From Bordetella parapertussis (GTDB taxonomy: Bacteria; Pseudomonadota; Gammaproteobacteria; Burkholderiales; Burkholderiaceae_D), in the NCBI GenBank assembly GCA_945866125.1, contig CAMBFZ010000013.1, positions 1 to 64,000 of the forward strand: 64,000 nt of DNA, given 5' to 3'. Position numbers and translations under genes: made by a program. Of this stretch, positions 7,724 to 15,697 are shown one piece after another. Within the stretch, counting starts at the first letter, position 1, and every line of letters starts with the position of its first letter. The notes beneath the pieces are model-generated. The model was not told where the DNA came from. It saw only the letters and a program-made list of their open reading frames with translations, and did not search any database.

Positions 7724-7767
7724 ATACCCCCCCGGGGTATCCTTTTCCAAAAAGGAAGGGGGGGTAT
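7724..7767. repeat. Compound G/C-run hairpin
   Basis: ATACCCCCCC (7724-7733) pairs perfectly with GGGGGGGTAT (7758-7767). Inside it, CCTTTT (7741-7746) pairs with AAAAGG (7750-7755). A competing 7-bp stem is possible between ATACCCC (7724-7730) and GGGGTAT (7734-7740). No uracil run follows directly on either strand, so it is not a standard terminator. Confidence 0.7.
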
Positions 7768-8048
7768 TCCGAAATGGAAACAATCTTTACTTGGACTGAA
7801 TAAAATTAGCGAGGCTTCGTACGTAATAGTATGTTCCAGCAGGTCGGAGTCCCTTTTGGCATTTGGCTGGGTAGGGGTACGGTGGGGTTCGTATAATTAG
7901 AAACCCAATCAGCTTTAACTGTTTTTTTCTGTATAACTAATCGATAACTCTGGAAAACTTAGTCTTTGTCTAAAGCCTATTTTGAATACCGTCAGATTGC
8001 ATATGATCAATTTAACTAAGTACGCAATAGCTAGGGAAGTGCTTATTA

Positions 8049-8137
8049 ATTCACTTTGCAGATTTTCGCATTCAATGAAATCAATGAGTGACCCTGCACT
8101 TGACTAGAAAAAAAGAATAAATCAGCTTTTCCCTAGA
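8049..8137. repeat. Diverged direct repeat, copy A
   Basis: This copy begins ATTCACTTTGCAGATTTTCG and ends CCCTAGA, matching 8753-8842 over its whole length; many of the differences in the better-conserved first half are transitions. The complementary strand of both copies encodes a similar peptide, LIDFxExENLQSE, so the repeat may derive from a duplicated gene end. Confidence 0.6.
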
Positions 8138-8258
8138 AACGTAATAGTTTCCCGCTTTAAAGCGGCCCGAGTTTACTAGATACGCCTGAGCCTATAAATT
8201 TAGGTCTTCAAGGCCGTGTCATGAATGCCAATCGTTATACGGGAACAACAGTGCGACC

Positions 8259-8698
8259 ATTCTGTGCGGCGTCTGGGAAGATGATGGCGTTCATCCGAAC
8301 GGCTATTCCGCATGGCTGAAGACACCCCACTGCTACCGCACGATGGAAGATAAACGGCGGCTCGGCCACATCACGCAATCCTAGCTGGAGAGCGGCTCAA
8401 TCTATGGGTATCGCAAAGTGCTGGATGTGTCTGCTATGCTAGATTTTTTTCGCGACAAGTGATTGACCGGTCGATTAGGCCGCGTATATAGCGCGTCTCG
8501 CCATTCACGCTTTGCTGATGGCCGTGTGGCGCCGACAACACAGTTGCGGAAAGTCGTATCCAACTGCTCAAGCGTGACCATATTCGCTGCAAGACTTACT
8601 CAAGTCGCGATGATGCCGAGCAAGGTGTACTTGATTTCATCGAAATGTTTTACAACCCTAAGCGCCACCACAGCATGAGTAATCGGCTCTCACCGTAG
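8259..8698 (+). pseudogene. IS3-family transposase (OrfB) remnant
   Basis: Three stretches in the same orientation match an IS3-family OrfB. The first (8259-8440) reads GYSAWLKTPH, MEDKRRLGHITQS, a stop, then LESGSIYGYRKVLDV. The second (about 8480-8535) reads AIHALLMAVWRRQ. The third (about 8545-8698) reads ESRIQLLKRDHIRCKTYSSR then DFIEMFYNPKRHHSMSNRLS. Stops, frame changes and large deletions between them show that the gene is dead. The integrase core motifs lie in the deleted parts. Confidence 0.7.
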
Positions 8699-8752
8699 AA
8701 TATGGATAGAGGTACTTCGCGAAGCTAGCGAGTGTCTAGGATTTCTGAGGCG

Positions 8753-8842
8753 ATTCACTTTGCAAATTTTCGTGCTCAACAAAGTCAATGAGTTGTTCTA
8801 CACTTAAATTGCAACAAACGAATAAATCAGAGCTTCCCTAGA
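8753..8842. repeat. Diverged direct repeat, copy B
   Basis: This is the second copy of the 8049-8137 repeat, about 700 bases downstream and on the other side of the IS3 remnant. Its complementary strand reads NLSVEQLIDFVEHENLQSE before a stop, a little longer than the peptide seen in copy A. Confidence 0.6.
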
Positions 8843-9039
8843 CTCATGTTTGTTATCTAAAAAACAGGCATCGTGAGCGTTTCTAAAAGGATATTTCAAT
8901 GGAAGGACAGACCGAAATTTGGACTTGGTTTTGATCCTAAAGGGGTTGGTGATGGGACATCAAAATTGGGGCTGAAAATGGGGTGAGAATATGATTAAAC
9001 GCCTAAAGCATTGATTTTAATAGGTAAATATCACTGTTT

Positions 9040-9129
9040 TGGCGGAAGCGGTGAGATTCGAACTCACGGAGGGCGCAAACCCTCGCTAGTTTTCAAGACT
9101 AGTGCCTTAAACCGCTCGGCCACGCTTCC
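9040..9129 (-). tRNA. tRNA-Ser (anticodon UGA)
   Basis: The 90-nucleotide gene has a 7-bp acceptor stem GGAAGCG/CGCTTCC, a long class II variable arm (GCGAGGGTTTGCGCCCTC), the T-loop GTTCGAATC, and an encoded CCA end at 9040-9042. The anticodon loop CTTGAAA gives anticodon TGA, reading UCA and related serine codons. Its 3' end faces the accessory region, the usual orientation when an island has integrated into a tRNA gene. Confidence 0.97.
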
Positions 9130-9198
9130 TTGAACTGGTGCAAGCCGGGATTATACCGAATCACCCGGGCCAGATCACGGTCTTTGTTTCCTCCACCC

Positions 9199-10431
9199 TT
9201 ATTCGGGCAAGAAAATTTGCTGCAAATCATTCAAAAATCGCTGCCCCAATGCCGTGGGTCGGATGCGCTTGTGGTCCCGCTCAATCAAACCCTTTGACTC
9301 GGCCCGATTCAGGCCTTGCTCGATACCATTCAAGCCCAGTCCGGTACGCTCGTTAAATAAACGCACATCAAAACCCTCCGTCAACCTTGAGGCGTTCAGC
9401 ATGAACTCAAAGCCGAGCTCGTCGCGCGTGATCTCGGCTTCTTCTGCAACCGCGTTGCCTGCGGCGGCGTGCTGCATGTAGGCTGCTGGTTGTTTGTAGC
9501 GAGCCTGGCGTACCACTCGATGCGGAAAAGATAGCTTGGAATGCGCGCCGGCACCAATGCCGAGATAGTCACCAAACTCCCAATAGTTTTGGTTATGCCG
9601 CGCCTGGCGCCCGGCTTGCGCGAAGGCAGAGACTTCGTAATGCCGATAGCCGGCCGCCGCTGTGAGCTCGGTCAACATGTCTTGCATGGCAGCGCTGGCG
9701 TCGTCATCGGGCACGCTCGGCGGATATTTGGCAAAGACGGTGTTGGGCTCCATCGTCAGGTGATACAAGGACAAATGAGACGGCGCAAAACGAATAGCCG
9801 TGGCAATGTCTTGGCGTGCCTGCGCGAGCGTTTGCTCCGGTAGCGCATACATCAGGTCAAGGTTGATATTGCTGAAATTGGCCTGTGCAATATCGATCGC
9901 GCGTCTGGCTTCATCACCGTCATGAATGCGACCTAGCGCGCTGAGATGCTGGGAATTAAAACTTTGTATGCCGATCGAAAGCCGATTGATCCCACTGCCG
10001 GCATAGGACGCAAATTTTTCTGCCTCAAAGGTCCCGGGGTTGGCTTCCATTGTGATCTCGGCGGCACCGTCGATGGGGAGTAAACTCCGCACGTCCGACA
10101 TTAAACGATCGAGCCCCGCCGCGGACAGCAGGCTGGGCGTGCCGCCACCAATAAAGATGGTGTAAATTTTTCGGCCCCAAATCAGCGGCAGGGCTTGCTC
10201 CAGATCGGCACGTAAGGCATCCAGATAAGCCTGCTCGGGCACGCTACCACTGGCTTCGTGGGAATTGAAATCGCAGTAGGGACATTTGCGCACGCACCAC
10301 GGAAAATGCAGGTAGAGCGACAGCGGGGGCAACGCGCTCAGATTGAGGATGCCGGGCTTGAGGTAAGTCTCTACAACACGCGCCGGTCTGGTCTGGTGCG
10401 ATGGCGAATTGTCGGGCTGGATGGGAATCAT
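9199..10431 (-). CDS. hemW: Radical SAM heme chaperone HemW
   Basis: HemW is a radical SAM protein that binds heme and delivers it to respiratory proteins; it was long annotated as an oxygen-independent coproporphyrinogen oxidase. The 410-residue product has the cluster-binding motif CVRKCPYCDF near residue 46 within LYLHFPWC, and FIGGGTPSLL near residue 93 for the SAM site. A C-terminal HemN-type domain follows. The length is normal. The start overlaps the end of rdgB by four bases, making it the last gene of the kinase-phosphatase-rph-rdgB-hemW run. Confidence 0.93.
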   Translation of the reverse strand: MIPIQPDNSPSHQTRPARVVETYLKPGILNLSALPPLSLYLHFPWCVRKCPYCDFNSHEASGSVPEQAYLDALRADLEQALPLIWGRKIYTIFIGGGTPSLLSAAGLDRLMSDVRSLLPIDGAAEITMEANPGTFEAEKFASYAGSGINRLSIGIQSFNSQHLSALGRIHDGDEARRAIDIAQANFSNINLDLMYALPEQTLAQARQDIATAIRFAPSHLSLYHLTMEPNTVFAKYPPSVPDDDASAAMQDMLTELTAAAGYRHYEVSAFAQAGRQARHNQNYWEFGDYLGIGAGAHSKLSFPHRVVRQARYKQPAAYMQHAAAGNAVAEEAEITRDELGFEFMLNASRLTEGFDVRLFNERTGLGLNGIEQGLNRAESKGLIERDHKRIRPTALGQRFLNDLQQIFLPE

Positions 10432-11030
10432 AGCGACAAGGCGACCACGAGTTGGCGCAATGCCTGCCCGCGATGCGAGTGCTGATTTTTTTCTGCCGCA
10501 GTCAGCTCGGCCGCGGTCTTGCCCAACGCAGGTAGATAAAAATGCGCATCGTAACCAAACCCACCCTCCCCGCGCGGCGCGGCAATGATCTCACCGTGCC
10601 AGCGCCCCTCGGCAATGACTGGCTGCGGATCTTCTGCGTGCCGCAGATACACCAGCGCGCAATAGTAATAAGCCGATTTATCAGTGTGCGCCACGAGTTG
10701 GGCAATGAGCTTGGCGTTATTGGCTGCATCAGATTTTGGCTCACCTGCATAGCGCGCCGAAAATACGCCAGGCGCACCGCCCAAGGCGGGCACACAGATG
10801 CCGGAGTCGTCGGCCAAGGCCGGCAAGGCGCTCTGCCTTGCCGCATGACGCGCCTTGGTTAATGCGTTTTCGATGAAAGTTGGATAAGGCTCGTCAGCCT
10901 CAAGAATTCCCATCTCGCCCTGCGTGCGCACGTCGAAACCCAACGGCATGAGCAGCTGAGAAAATTCACCGAGCTTGCCCTTGTTGTTAGAGGCAAGTAC
11001 GACGATGCGAGGTGGGGTGTTTAAGGCCAT
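10428..11030 (-). CDS. rdgB: dITP/XTP pyrophosphatase
   Basis: This Ham1/RdgB-family enzyme hydrolyses dITP, ITP and XTP to monophosphates, keeping deaminated purines out of DNA and RNA. The 200-residue product begins with the family signature IVVLASNNKGKLGEF and contains ADDSGICVPALGGAPGVFSARYA and GEGGFGYDAHF, which form the substrate and magnesium site. The length matches the family. It lies 47 bases downstream of rph and overlaps hemW by four bases; the rph-rdgB-hemW order is common in Proteobacteria. Confidence 0.96.
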   Translation of the reverse strand: MALNTPPRIVVLASNNKGKLGEFSQLLMPLGFDVRTQGEMGILEADEPYPTFIENALTKARHAARQSALPALADDSGICVPALGGAPGVFSARYAGEPKSDAANNAKLIAQLVAHTDKSAYYYCALVYLRHAEDPQPVIAEGRWHGEIIAAPRGEGGFGYDAHFYLPALGKTAAELTAAEKNQHSHRGQALRQLVVALSL

Positions 11031-11077
11031 GCAAACTGATCGCTTTACGGATAATTTTAATTTTAAAACCTGAGACC

Positions 11078-11830
11078 TCAGGCCGCTATACCGAGCGCCT
11101 GCTTTTGCAAACGGATCAATTCGCTAATGCCGCCTTCGGCCAAGTCAAGTAATTGATTCATGGTGGCGCGCGCAAAAGCATCGCCCTCGGCCGTACCTTG
11201 TACTTCGATGAAGTGACCTACTTCGGTCATGACGACGTTCATGTCGGTGTCGCAGCCGGAGTCTTCGATGTAATCAAGATCAAGCACTGGTAAGCCCTGA
11301 TAAACACCTACCGAAATCGCTGCCACAAAATGCTTGATCGGTATGGCGGCAATATGACCGCCGGCTACTAGTGCGCTGAAGGCGTCATGTGCGGCGACCA
11401 TGGCGCCGGTGATGGCCGCGGTGCGGGTGCCGCCATCAGCTTGCAGTACGTCGCAGTCAAGTTGTAGCGTGCGTTCACCAAAGGCATCCAGATCAAATGC
11501 GGCACGCAACGAGCGACCAATCAGGCGCTGGATTTCTTGTGTGCGGCCAGACTGCTTGCCCTTGGCGGCTTCGCGGTCCATGCGGGTGTGGGTTGAGCGT
11601 GGCAGCATGCCGTATTCGGCCGTGAGCCAGCCGCGGCCCTGGCCGCGCATGAAGGGGGGGACTTTGTTGTCGATGCTGGCGGTGCAGAGTACGCGCGTAT
11701 CGCCAAATTCGATCAGAACAGAGCCTTCTGCATGGCGGGTGTAGTGGCGGGTCAAGCTGACTTTGCGCAAGGCATTGGCGGCGCGCTGGCTAGGACGAGC
11801 GATGGCTGAAAGCGGGGCTGAATGTGACAA
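11078..11830 (-). CDS. rph: Ribonuclease PH
   Basis: RNase PH trims the 3' ends of tRNA precursors by phosphorolysis. The 250-residue product has the conserved N-terminal block RKVSLTRHYTRHAEGSVLIEFG, the RTQEIQRLIGRSLRAA segment that binds RNA and phosphate, and QLDCDVLQADGGTRTAAI of the active site. The length is slightly above the usual 238. It lies 29 bases downstream of the PP2C phosphatase gene on the same strand, so it is probably part of the same transcript. Confidence 0.96.
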   Translation of the reverse strand: MSHSAPLSAIARPSQRAANALRKVSLTRHYTRHAEGSVLIEFGDTRVLCTASIDNKVPPFMRGQGRGWLTAEYGMLPRSTHTRMDREAAKGKQSGRTQEIQRLIGRSLRAAFDLDAFGERTLQLDCDVLQADGGTRTAAITGAMVAAHDAFSALVAGGHIAAIPIKHFVAAISVGVYQGLPVLDLDYIEDSGCDTDMNVVMTEVGHFIEVQGTAEGDAFARATMNQLLDLAEGGISELIRLQKQALGIAA

Positions 11831-11859
11831 GCTTAATCCTTTGTTTGGGTGGGTTCGGG

Positions 11860-12774
11860 CTAGGCCGTCCGGCCTCGCATGGCAGCAAGGGCACGATCGA
11901 TTTCCCGGGTGCCGGATTGTTCCGGCGTTTCATCGTCCAGGTCGGCATGACGGGCGGCCTGAATACTGGTGACGACGCTGCCCATGGGCAGGCTGGTGGT
12001 GAGCAAGGAGTTGGCATGGGCTTGCTCGCTTTGCTCTTCCCCCAGCCAGGTCATGGCTAGCGCGGTGACATTATCGCCGGTTTTGCCGCCGGCGATGGTG
12101 GCCGCCTGCACCAGCTCGGGCACTGCCTGCTCAAGCTCGCCCGTACACAAACGGTAAGCAAGCTGGTGGTCAGGAATGCTGCCCCATAAGCCGTCCGTAC
12201 AAAGCAGTAATTGATCGCCGGGCTTGAGCCGGACCGGCGCCGCCCGGTCTACCCGGGGCAAGGTAGGCGCACCGAGGCAGTTATAGAGTTTGTTGCGGTC
12301 AGGATGGGTCATGCGCGCCGCCGGCGATACGCGACCCTGCTCGATAAGTCTTTCGATGTGGGAATGGTCGCGGGTGCGCGCGAGAATCTGTCCGCTGCGC
12401 AGCCAGTACAAACGAGAATCCCCGCAGTGCGTCCAATAGGCACGACCATGCTGAATGAGGCAGACCACGATGGTGGTGCGCGGTGTTTCGCTTAGCCGGT
12501 TGACGGCGCGGTAACGATGCAGTTCGTGATGGGCAGTAAAAATCAGATCGTCGAGCAGACGGCCGGGGTCTTCTACGGCAAGCTTGGCCCGCTCCTGAAA
12601 CAAGGCACCCATTGCTTGCAGGGCTAAGGTAGCAGCGACTTCACCTTGCAAATGCCCGCCCATGCCGTCAGCCAGCAAGAGCAGCAAAGCGTCTCGGGTG
12701 AAGCAATAACCTACGCGGTCTTGGTTACTGGCCCGCGCACCAATCTGGCTGTCCTGATAAATGGAAAAACGCAT
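11860..12774 (-). CDS. PP2C-family Ser/Thr protein phosphatase
   Basis: The 304-residue product has the metal-binding motifs of PP2C phosphatases: LLLADGMGGHLQGEVA near residue 33, HCGDSRLYWLRSG near 116, LLLCTDGLWGSI near 190 and GDNVTALAM near 232. It probably removes phosphates placed by the adjacent kinase, whose gene ends two bases before it starts. The C-terminal 60 residues after the catalytic domain carry no known domain. No membrane segment is seen, so it should be cytoplasmic. Its natural substrates cannot be read from the sequence. Confidence 0.9.
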   Translation of the reverse strand: MRFSIYQDSQIGARASNQDRVGYCFTRDALLLLLADGMGGHLQGEVAATLALQAMGALFQERAKLAVEDPGRLLDDLIFTAHHELHRYRAVNRLSETPRTTIVVCLIQHGRAYWTHCGDSRLYWLRSGQILARTRDHSHIERLIEQGRVSPAARMTHPDRNKLYNCLGAPTLPRVDRAAPVRLKPGDQLLLCTDGLWGSIPDHQLAYRLCTGELEQAVPELVQAATIAGGKTGDNVTALAMTWLGEEQSEQAHANSLLTTSLPMGSVVTSIQAARHADLDDETPEQSGTREIDRALAAMRGRTA

Positions 12775-12776
12775 CG

Positions 12777-13721
12777 TTAACTCACCAGCCGACGCACGCC
12801 GGCAATGAAACGTCCGCCCATGCCGTGAGGACTGCCCGCACTGTCGCGCAACGCTTTTTGCATCGCAAACACGCTCTGCGGTCGCTGCATCGGATCGACC
12901 ATCAGGCTCCAGCGCATGAGGGCAATGAGCTTGGTCGAGTAAACGTCTTCAAGCTGCTGGTAATAATCTTCCATGCGGTCGTTCTCTCGTCGTTCGTTGG
13001 CTGATTGGGGTGGTACGCCCACCATGCAGGTAAAGATTGAGGCGCCGAGGCTGTAGATGTCGGTCCAGGGGCCGAGTCCTTTTTTGGTGGAGAGCTCGGG
13101 GGCGGCAAAGCCGGGGGTGTACATCGGGTAGAGTTTGGAAAGGTCGGCGTGCAGTATCTGTCGCGCCGCGCCAAAGTCGAGCAAGATGGGGGTGCCGTCC
13201 GCCCGCAAATAGATGTTGGCCGGCTTGAGGTCTAGGTGTAGTAGTTTGCACGCGTGCACTTCACGCAAGGCTTCCATCACTTGCCCGAACATGCGGCGAA
13301 TGGCTGTCTCGGAGATCAGTGGCTTGTCCCTTTTTTGGCGACGATGCGTAATGTGCTCTTGCAGCGAGCGGCCATGTTCATATCCCATGACCAGATAGAC
13401 CGTGTCGTGGGCGCGAAAAAAATTAAGTACGCGTACGACGTTAGGGTGCACGATGCCGGCCAACACTCTGCCCTCATCGAAAAAATATTTCAGGCCGATC
13501 CGATAGAGCTCGACATGTTCGGCCGCAACGGTGGGCTGCAATGCACCTTCGGTGCGCACGGCCAGCGCACTGGGTAAGTATTCTTTGATGGCCACAGCAT
13601 GACCCTCCGCATCTTCGGCTAGGTAGACAATACTGAAGCCGCCGACGGCAATCTTCTTTACAATGCGATAGCCGCCGAGTGTGAGCCCGTCGGGTAACGC
13701 TGCGTTAGGTTGTGCGGCCAT
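12777..13721 (-). CDS. Eukaryotic-like Ser/Thr protein kinase
   Basis: The 314-residue product is a Hanks-type kinase. A glycine-rich loop (VGGFSIVYLAED) is followed by VAIKEYLP with the ATP-binding lysine near residue 47, HLDLKPANIYL as the catalytic loop with HLD in place of HRD, LLDFGAARQ as the DFG motif, and GFAAPEL as the APE motif. There is no transmembrane or sensor domain, unlike many PknB-type kinases. It is the first gene of the run that continues with its phosphatase, and is divergent from yicC across an 83-base gap. Substrates are unknown. Confidence 0.92.
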   Translation of the reverse strand: MAAQPNAALPDGLTLGGYRIVKKIAVGGFSIVYLAEDAEGHAVAIKEYLPSALAVRTEGALQPTVAAEHVELYRIGLKYFFDEGRVLAGIVHPNVVRVLNFFRAHDTVYLVMGYEHGRSLQEHITHRRQKRDKPLISETAIRRMFGQVMEALREVHACKLLHLDLKPANIYLRADGTPILLDFGAARQILHADLSKLYPMYTPGFAAPELSTKKGLGPWTDIYSLGASIFTCMVGVPPQSANERRENDRMEDYYQQLEDVYSTKLIALMRWSLMVDPMQRPQSVFAMQKALRDSAGSPHGMGGRFIAGVRRLVS

Positions 13722-13804
13722 ATTTCTTTTTAAGAGTTGCGTGCTTCCGGCTCGGGATTGTGTGGAATTATTAGCGTTTTGTAAAGACAGCCAAAGGGTT
13801 TATT

Positions 13805-14722
13805 TTGACGATTAACAGCATGACAGGCTACGCCACCAGCAGCCGCGAGAGCGCTGCCGGCACGGTGACGATTGAATTAAAAAGCGTTAATTCGCGTTTT
13901 CTAGATCTGCAGTTTCGGATTAATGATGATCTGCGCGCGCTCGAGCCACTGCTGCGCGAATCGATCATGGGCCGCGTGGCACGTGGCAAGGTCGAATGCC
14001 GTTTGTCGTTTGGCCGCAAGGCGCAAGGCGATAGCCGGCTCGATACCAATGAGGCGTTACTTGCCTCACTGGCAGAACTGCAAAAAAATGTGCACTCACG
14101 TTTCGCCGATGCGGCGCCTTTTTCGGTCAATGAGTTGCTACGCTGGCCGGGTGTGCTGGCGGAAAGTGAGATTAGTCAGGAATCGCTGCAAGCCGATGTA
14201 CAAGCCACGCTGGCAACTACTTTAGAGGCGTTTATCGGCGCGCGTGAGCGTGAGGGTCTGGTGCTGGAGACGATGCTGTTGGCCCGCATTGATGATCTGG
14301 AACAGCTGGTCTTGCGCATCACGCCGCTGGTGCCTCAGGCGGTGGCGCAGTTTCATCAAAAAGCGATCGAACGCCTGCAAGAGGCTTTGGGTCTGGCGCT
14401 TGGCGCGAATGGTAATGTGGCTGCGCCGACAATCTCGAAAGAAGAAGCGCAGGACCGCATCCGGCAAGAGGTCACGCTTTATGGGATACGGGTCGATGTT
14501 GCCGAAGAATTGACGCGCTTGTCGGGGCACCTTAAAGAGACCCGCTCGATCATTAAAAAAGGGGGACAAGTTGGCAAACGTCTTGACTTTATGATGCAAG
14601 AGCTCAATCGTGAGGCTAATACGCTGGGCTCAAAAGCGGCACTGAAGGAGCTCTCGGATGCATCGATGCAGATGAAACTGTTGATTGAGCAGATGCGCGA
14701 ACAAGTGCAAAATCTGGAATAA
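13805..14722 (+). CDS. yicC: YicC-family endoribonuclease
   Basis: YicC proteins are RNA-cleaving enzymes involved in mRNA and small-RNA turnover. The 305-residue product has the N-terminal SMTGYATSSRE block and the C-terminal GKRLDFMMQELNREANTLGSK block typical of the family. Translation probably starts at a TTG at 13805, preceded by AAAGGG at suitable distance; an ATG five codons further (13820) is the alternative. It opens a plus-strand run with gmk, rpoZ and spoT, a conserved arrangement. Confidence 0.94.
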   Translation: MTINSMTGYATSSRESAAGTVTIELKSVNSRFLDLQFRINDDLRALEPLLRESIMGRVARGKVECRLSFGRKAQGDSRLDTNEALLASLAELQKNVHSRFADAAPFSVNELLRWPGVLAESEISQESLQADVQATLATTLEAFIGAREREGLVLETMLLARIDDLEQLVLRITPLVPQAVAQFHQKAIERLQEALGLALGANGNVAAPTISKEEAQDRIRQEVTLYGIRVDVAEELTRLSGHLKETRSIIKKGGQVGKRLDFMMQELNREANTLGSKAALKELSDASMQMKLLIEQMREQVQNLE

Positions 14723-14779
14723 CTATGCGGTGTTCGCCCTTCATGCGCGCCCTAGCCTAACCGTCACGTTTAAACTGTT

Positions 14780-15421
14780 ATGTCTATCTCGCCCTCTTCC
14801 GGTAGCTTGTTTGTTGTTGCCGCGCCGTCCGGTGCGGGGAAATCCTCGCTGGTCAATGCGCTGCTGGCGCAAGAGCCGAGCGTAAAATTATCGATCTCTT
14901 ACACCACCCGCGCGCCCCGTCCGGGCGAAACAGAGGGGCGTGAGTATTATTTCATCAGTGAGCCGGATTTTCTGGCGCGTCGGGAACGGGGCGAGTTTCT
15001 CGAGTCGGCGCATGTGCATGGAAATTATTACGGCACGTCGCGCCTGATGGTCGAAGAACAGCATCGGCAAGGCCATGATGTGCTGCTCGAAATTGACTGG
15101 CAAGGGGCGCAGCAGGTCAGGCAGCAATTTGCGCAGGCCGTTGGTATTTTTATTTTGCCGCCGTCTTTGTTGGCGCTTGCGCAACGGCTTAAAAACCGCG
15201 GGCAAGATACCGAGGAAGTGATTGCGCGCAGGCTACAAGCTGCTGCAGGTGAGATCGCGCATGCGCCGGAGTTCGAGTATGTTATGATCAACGATGATTT
15301 TGCGACTGCTTTAGGCCAATTGGCTGCGATCATTCAAGCAAGCCGCTGCAGGTTCCTCCAGCAGGCCGCGCGCAATCCGTCTCTTTTTGTCCAACTGGGC
15401 ATCCACACAAATTTGTATTAG
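14780..15421 (+). CDS. gmk: Guanylate kinase
   Basis: This enzyme phosphorylates GMP to GDP with ATP and so feeds GTP and ppGpp synthesis. The 213-residue product has the P-loop APSGAGKSSLV near residue 14, the GMP-binding segment SYTTRAPRPGETEGREYYF, and the lid-region sequence LKNRGQDTEEVIARRL. The length is normal. It lies between yicC and rpoZ, upstream of spoT; the same neighbours occur together in many Proteobacteria. Confidence 0.97.
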   Translation: MSISPSSGSLFVVAAPSGAGKSSLVNALLAQEPSVKLSISYTTRAPRPGETEGREYYFISEPDFLARRERGEFLESAHVHGNYYGTSRLMVEEQHRQGHDVLLEIDWQGAQQVRQQFAQAVGIFILPPSLLALAQRLKNRGQDTEEVIARRLQAAAGEIAHAPEFEYVMINDDFATALGQLAAIIQASRCRFLQQAARNPSLFVQLGIHTNLY

Positions 15422-15442
15422 ATCCGTTTTTCTGGAGATCAT

Positions 15443-15649
15443 ATGGCCCGTATCACCGTTGAAGACTGCTTGAAAAAAATCCCTAATCGCTTTCAATTGA
15501 CCTTGGCTGCAACTTATCGCACCCGCCAATTATTGCAAGGCCACGCGCCAAAAGTAGATCCACATGATGACAAAATGACCGTGACGGCCTTGCGTGAAAT
15601 CGCAGCTGGCCATATAGGCATCGAGATGCTGAAAAAAGTCCCTGCCTAA
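15443..15649 (+). CDS. rpoZ: RNA polymerase omega subunit
   Basis: Omega is a small subunit that helps assemble RNA polymerase and forms part of a ppGpp site in Proteobacteria. The 68-residue product begins MARITVEDCLKKIPNRFQL, the strongly conserved family start, and ends in a short Ala/Gly-rich tail. TCTGGAGATCAT before the ATG gives a good ribosome site. It lies 21 bases after gmk and 48 bases before spoT, as in many relatives. Confidence 0.97.
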   Translation: MARITVEDCLKKIPNRFQLTLAATYRTRQLLQGHAPKVDPHDDKMTVTALREIAAGHIGIEMLKKVPA

Positions 15650-15697
15650 CCGCCGCATTATCGGGTCTGACTTGCACCACAAGGCGGATGGCTCATC

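Larger units (their letters stand above)
7671..9039. other. Gene-poor 1.4 kb between the island genes and tRNA-Ser
   Basis: No intact gene can be supported here. The stretch holds a G/C hairpin (7724-7767), an IS3-family transposase remnant (about 8259-8698), and two diverged copies of a 90-base repeat on either side of that remnant. The parts from 7768 to 8048 and from 8843 to 9039 show nothing I can name. Confidence 0.6.

Noticed and set aside
8463..8678. 71-codon plus-strand frame in the gene-poor stretch
   Set aside because: Another frame of the same DNA encodes clear IS3 OrfB fragments, so this frame is a by-product of a degraded transposase.
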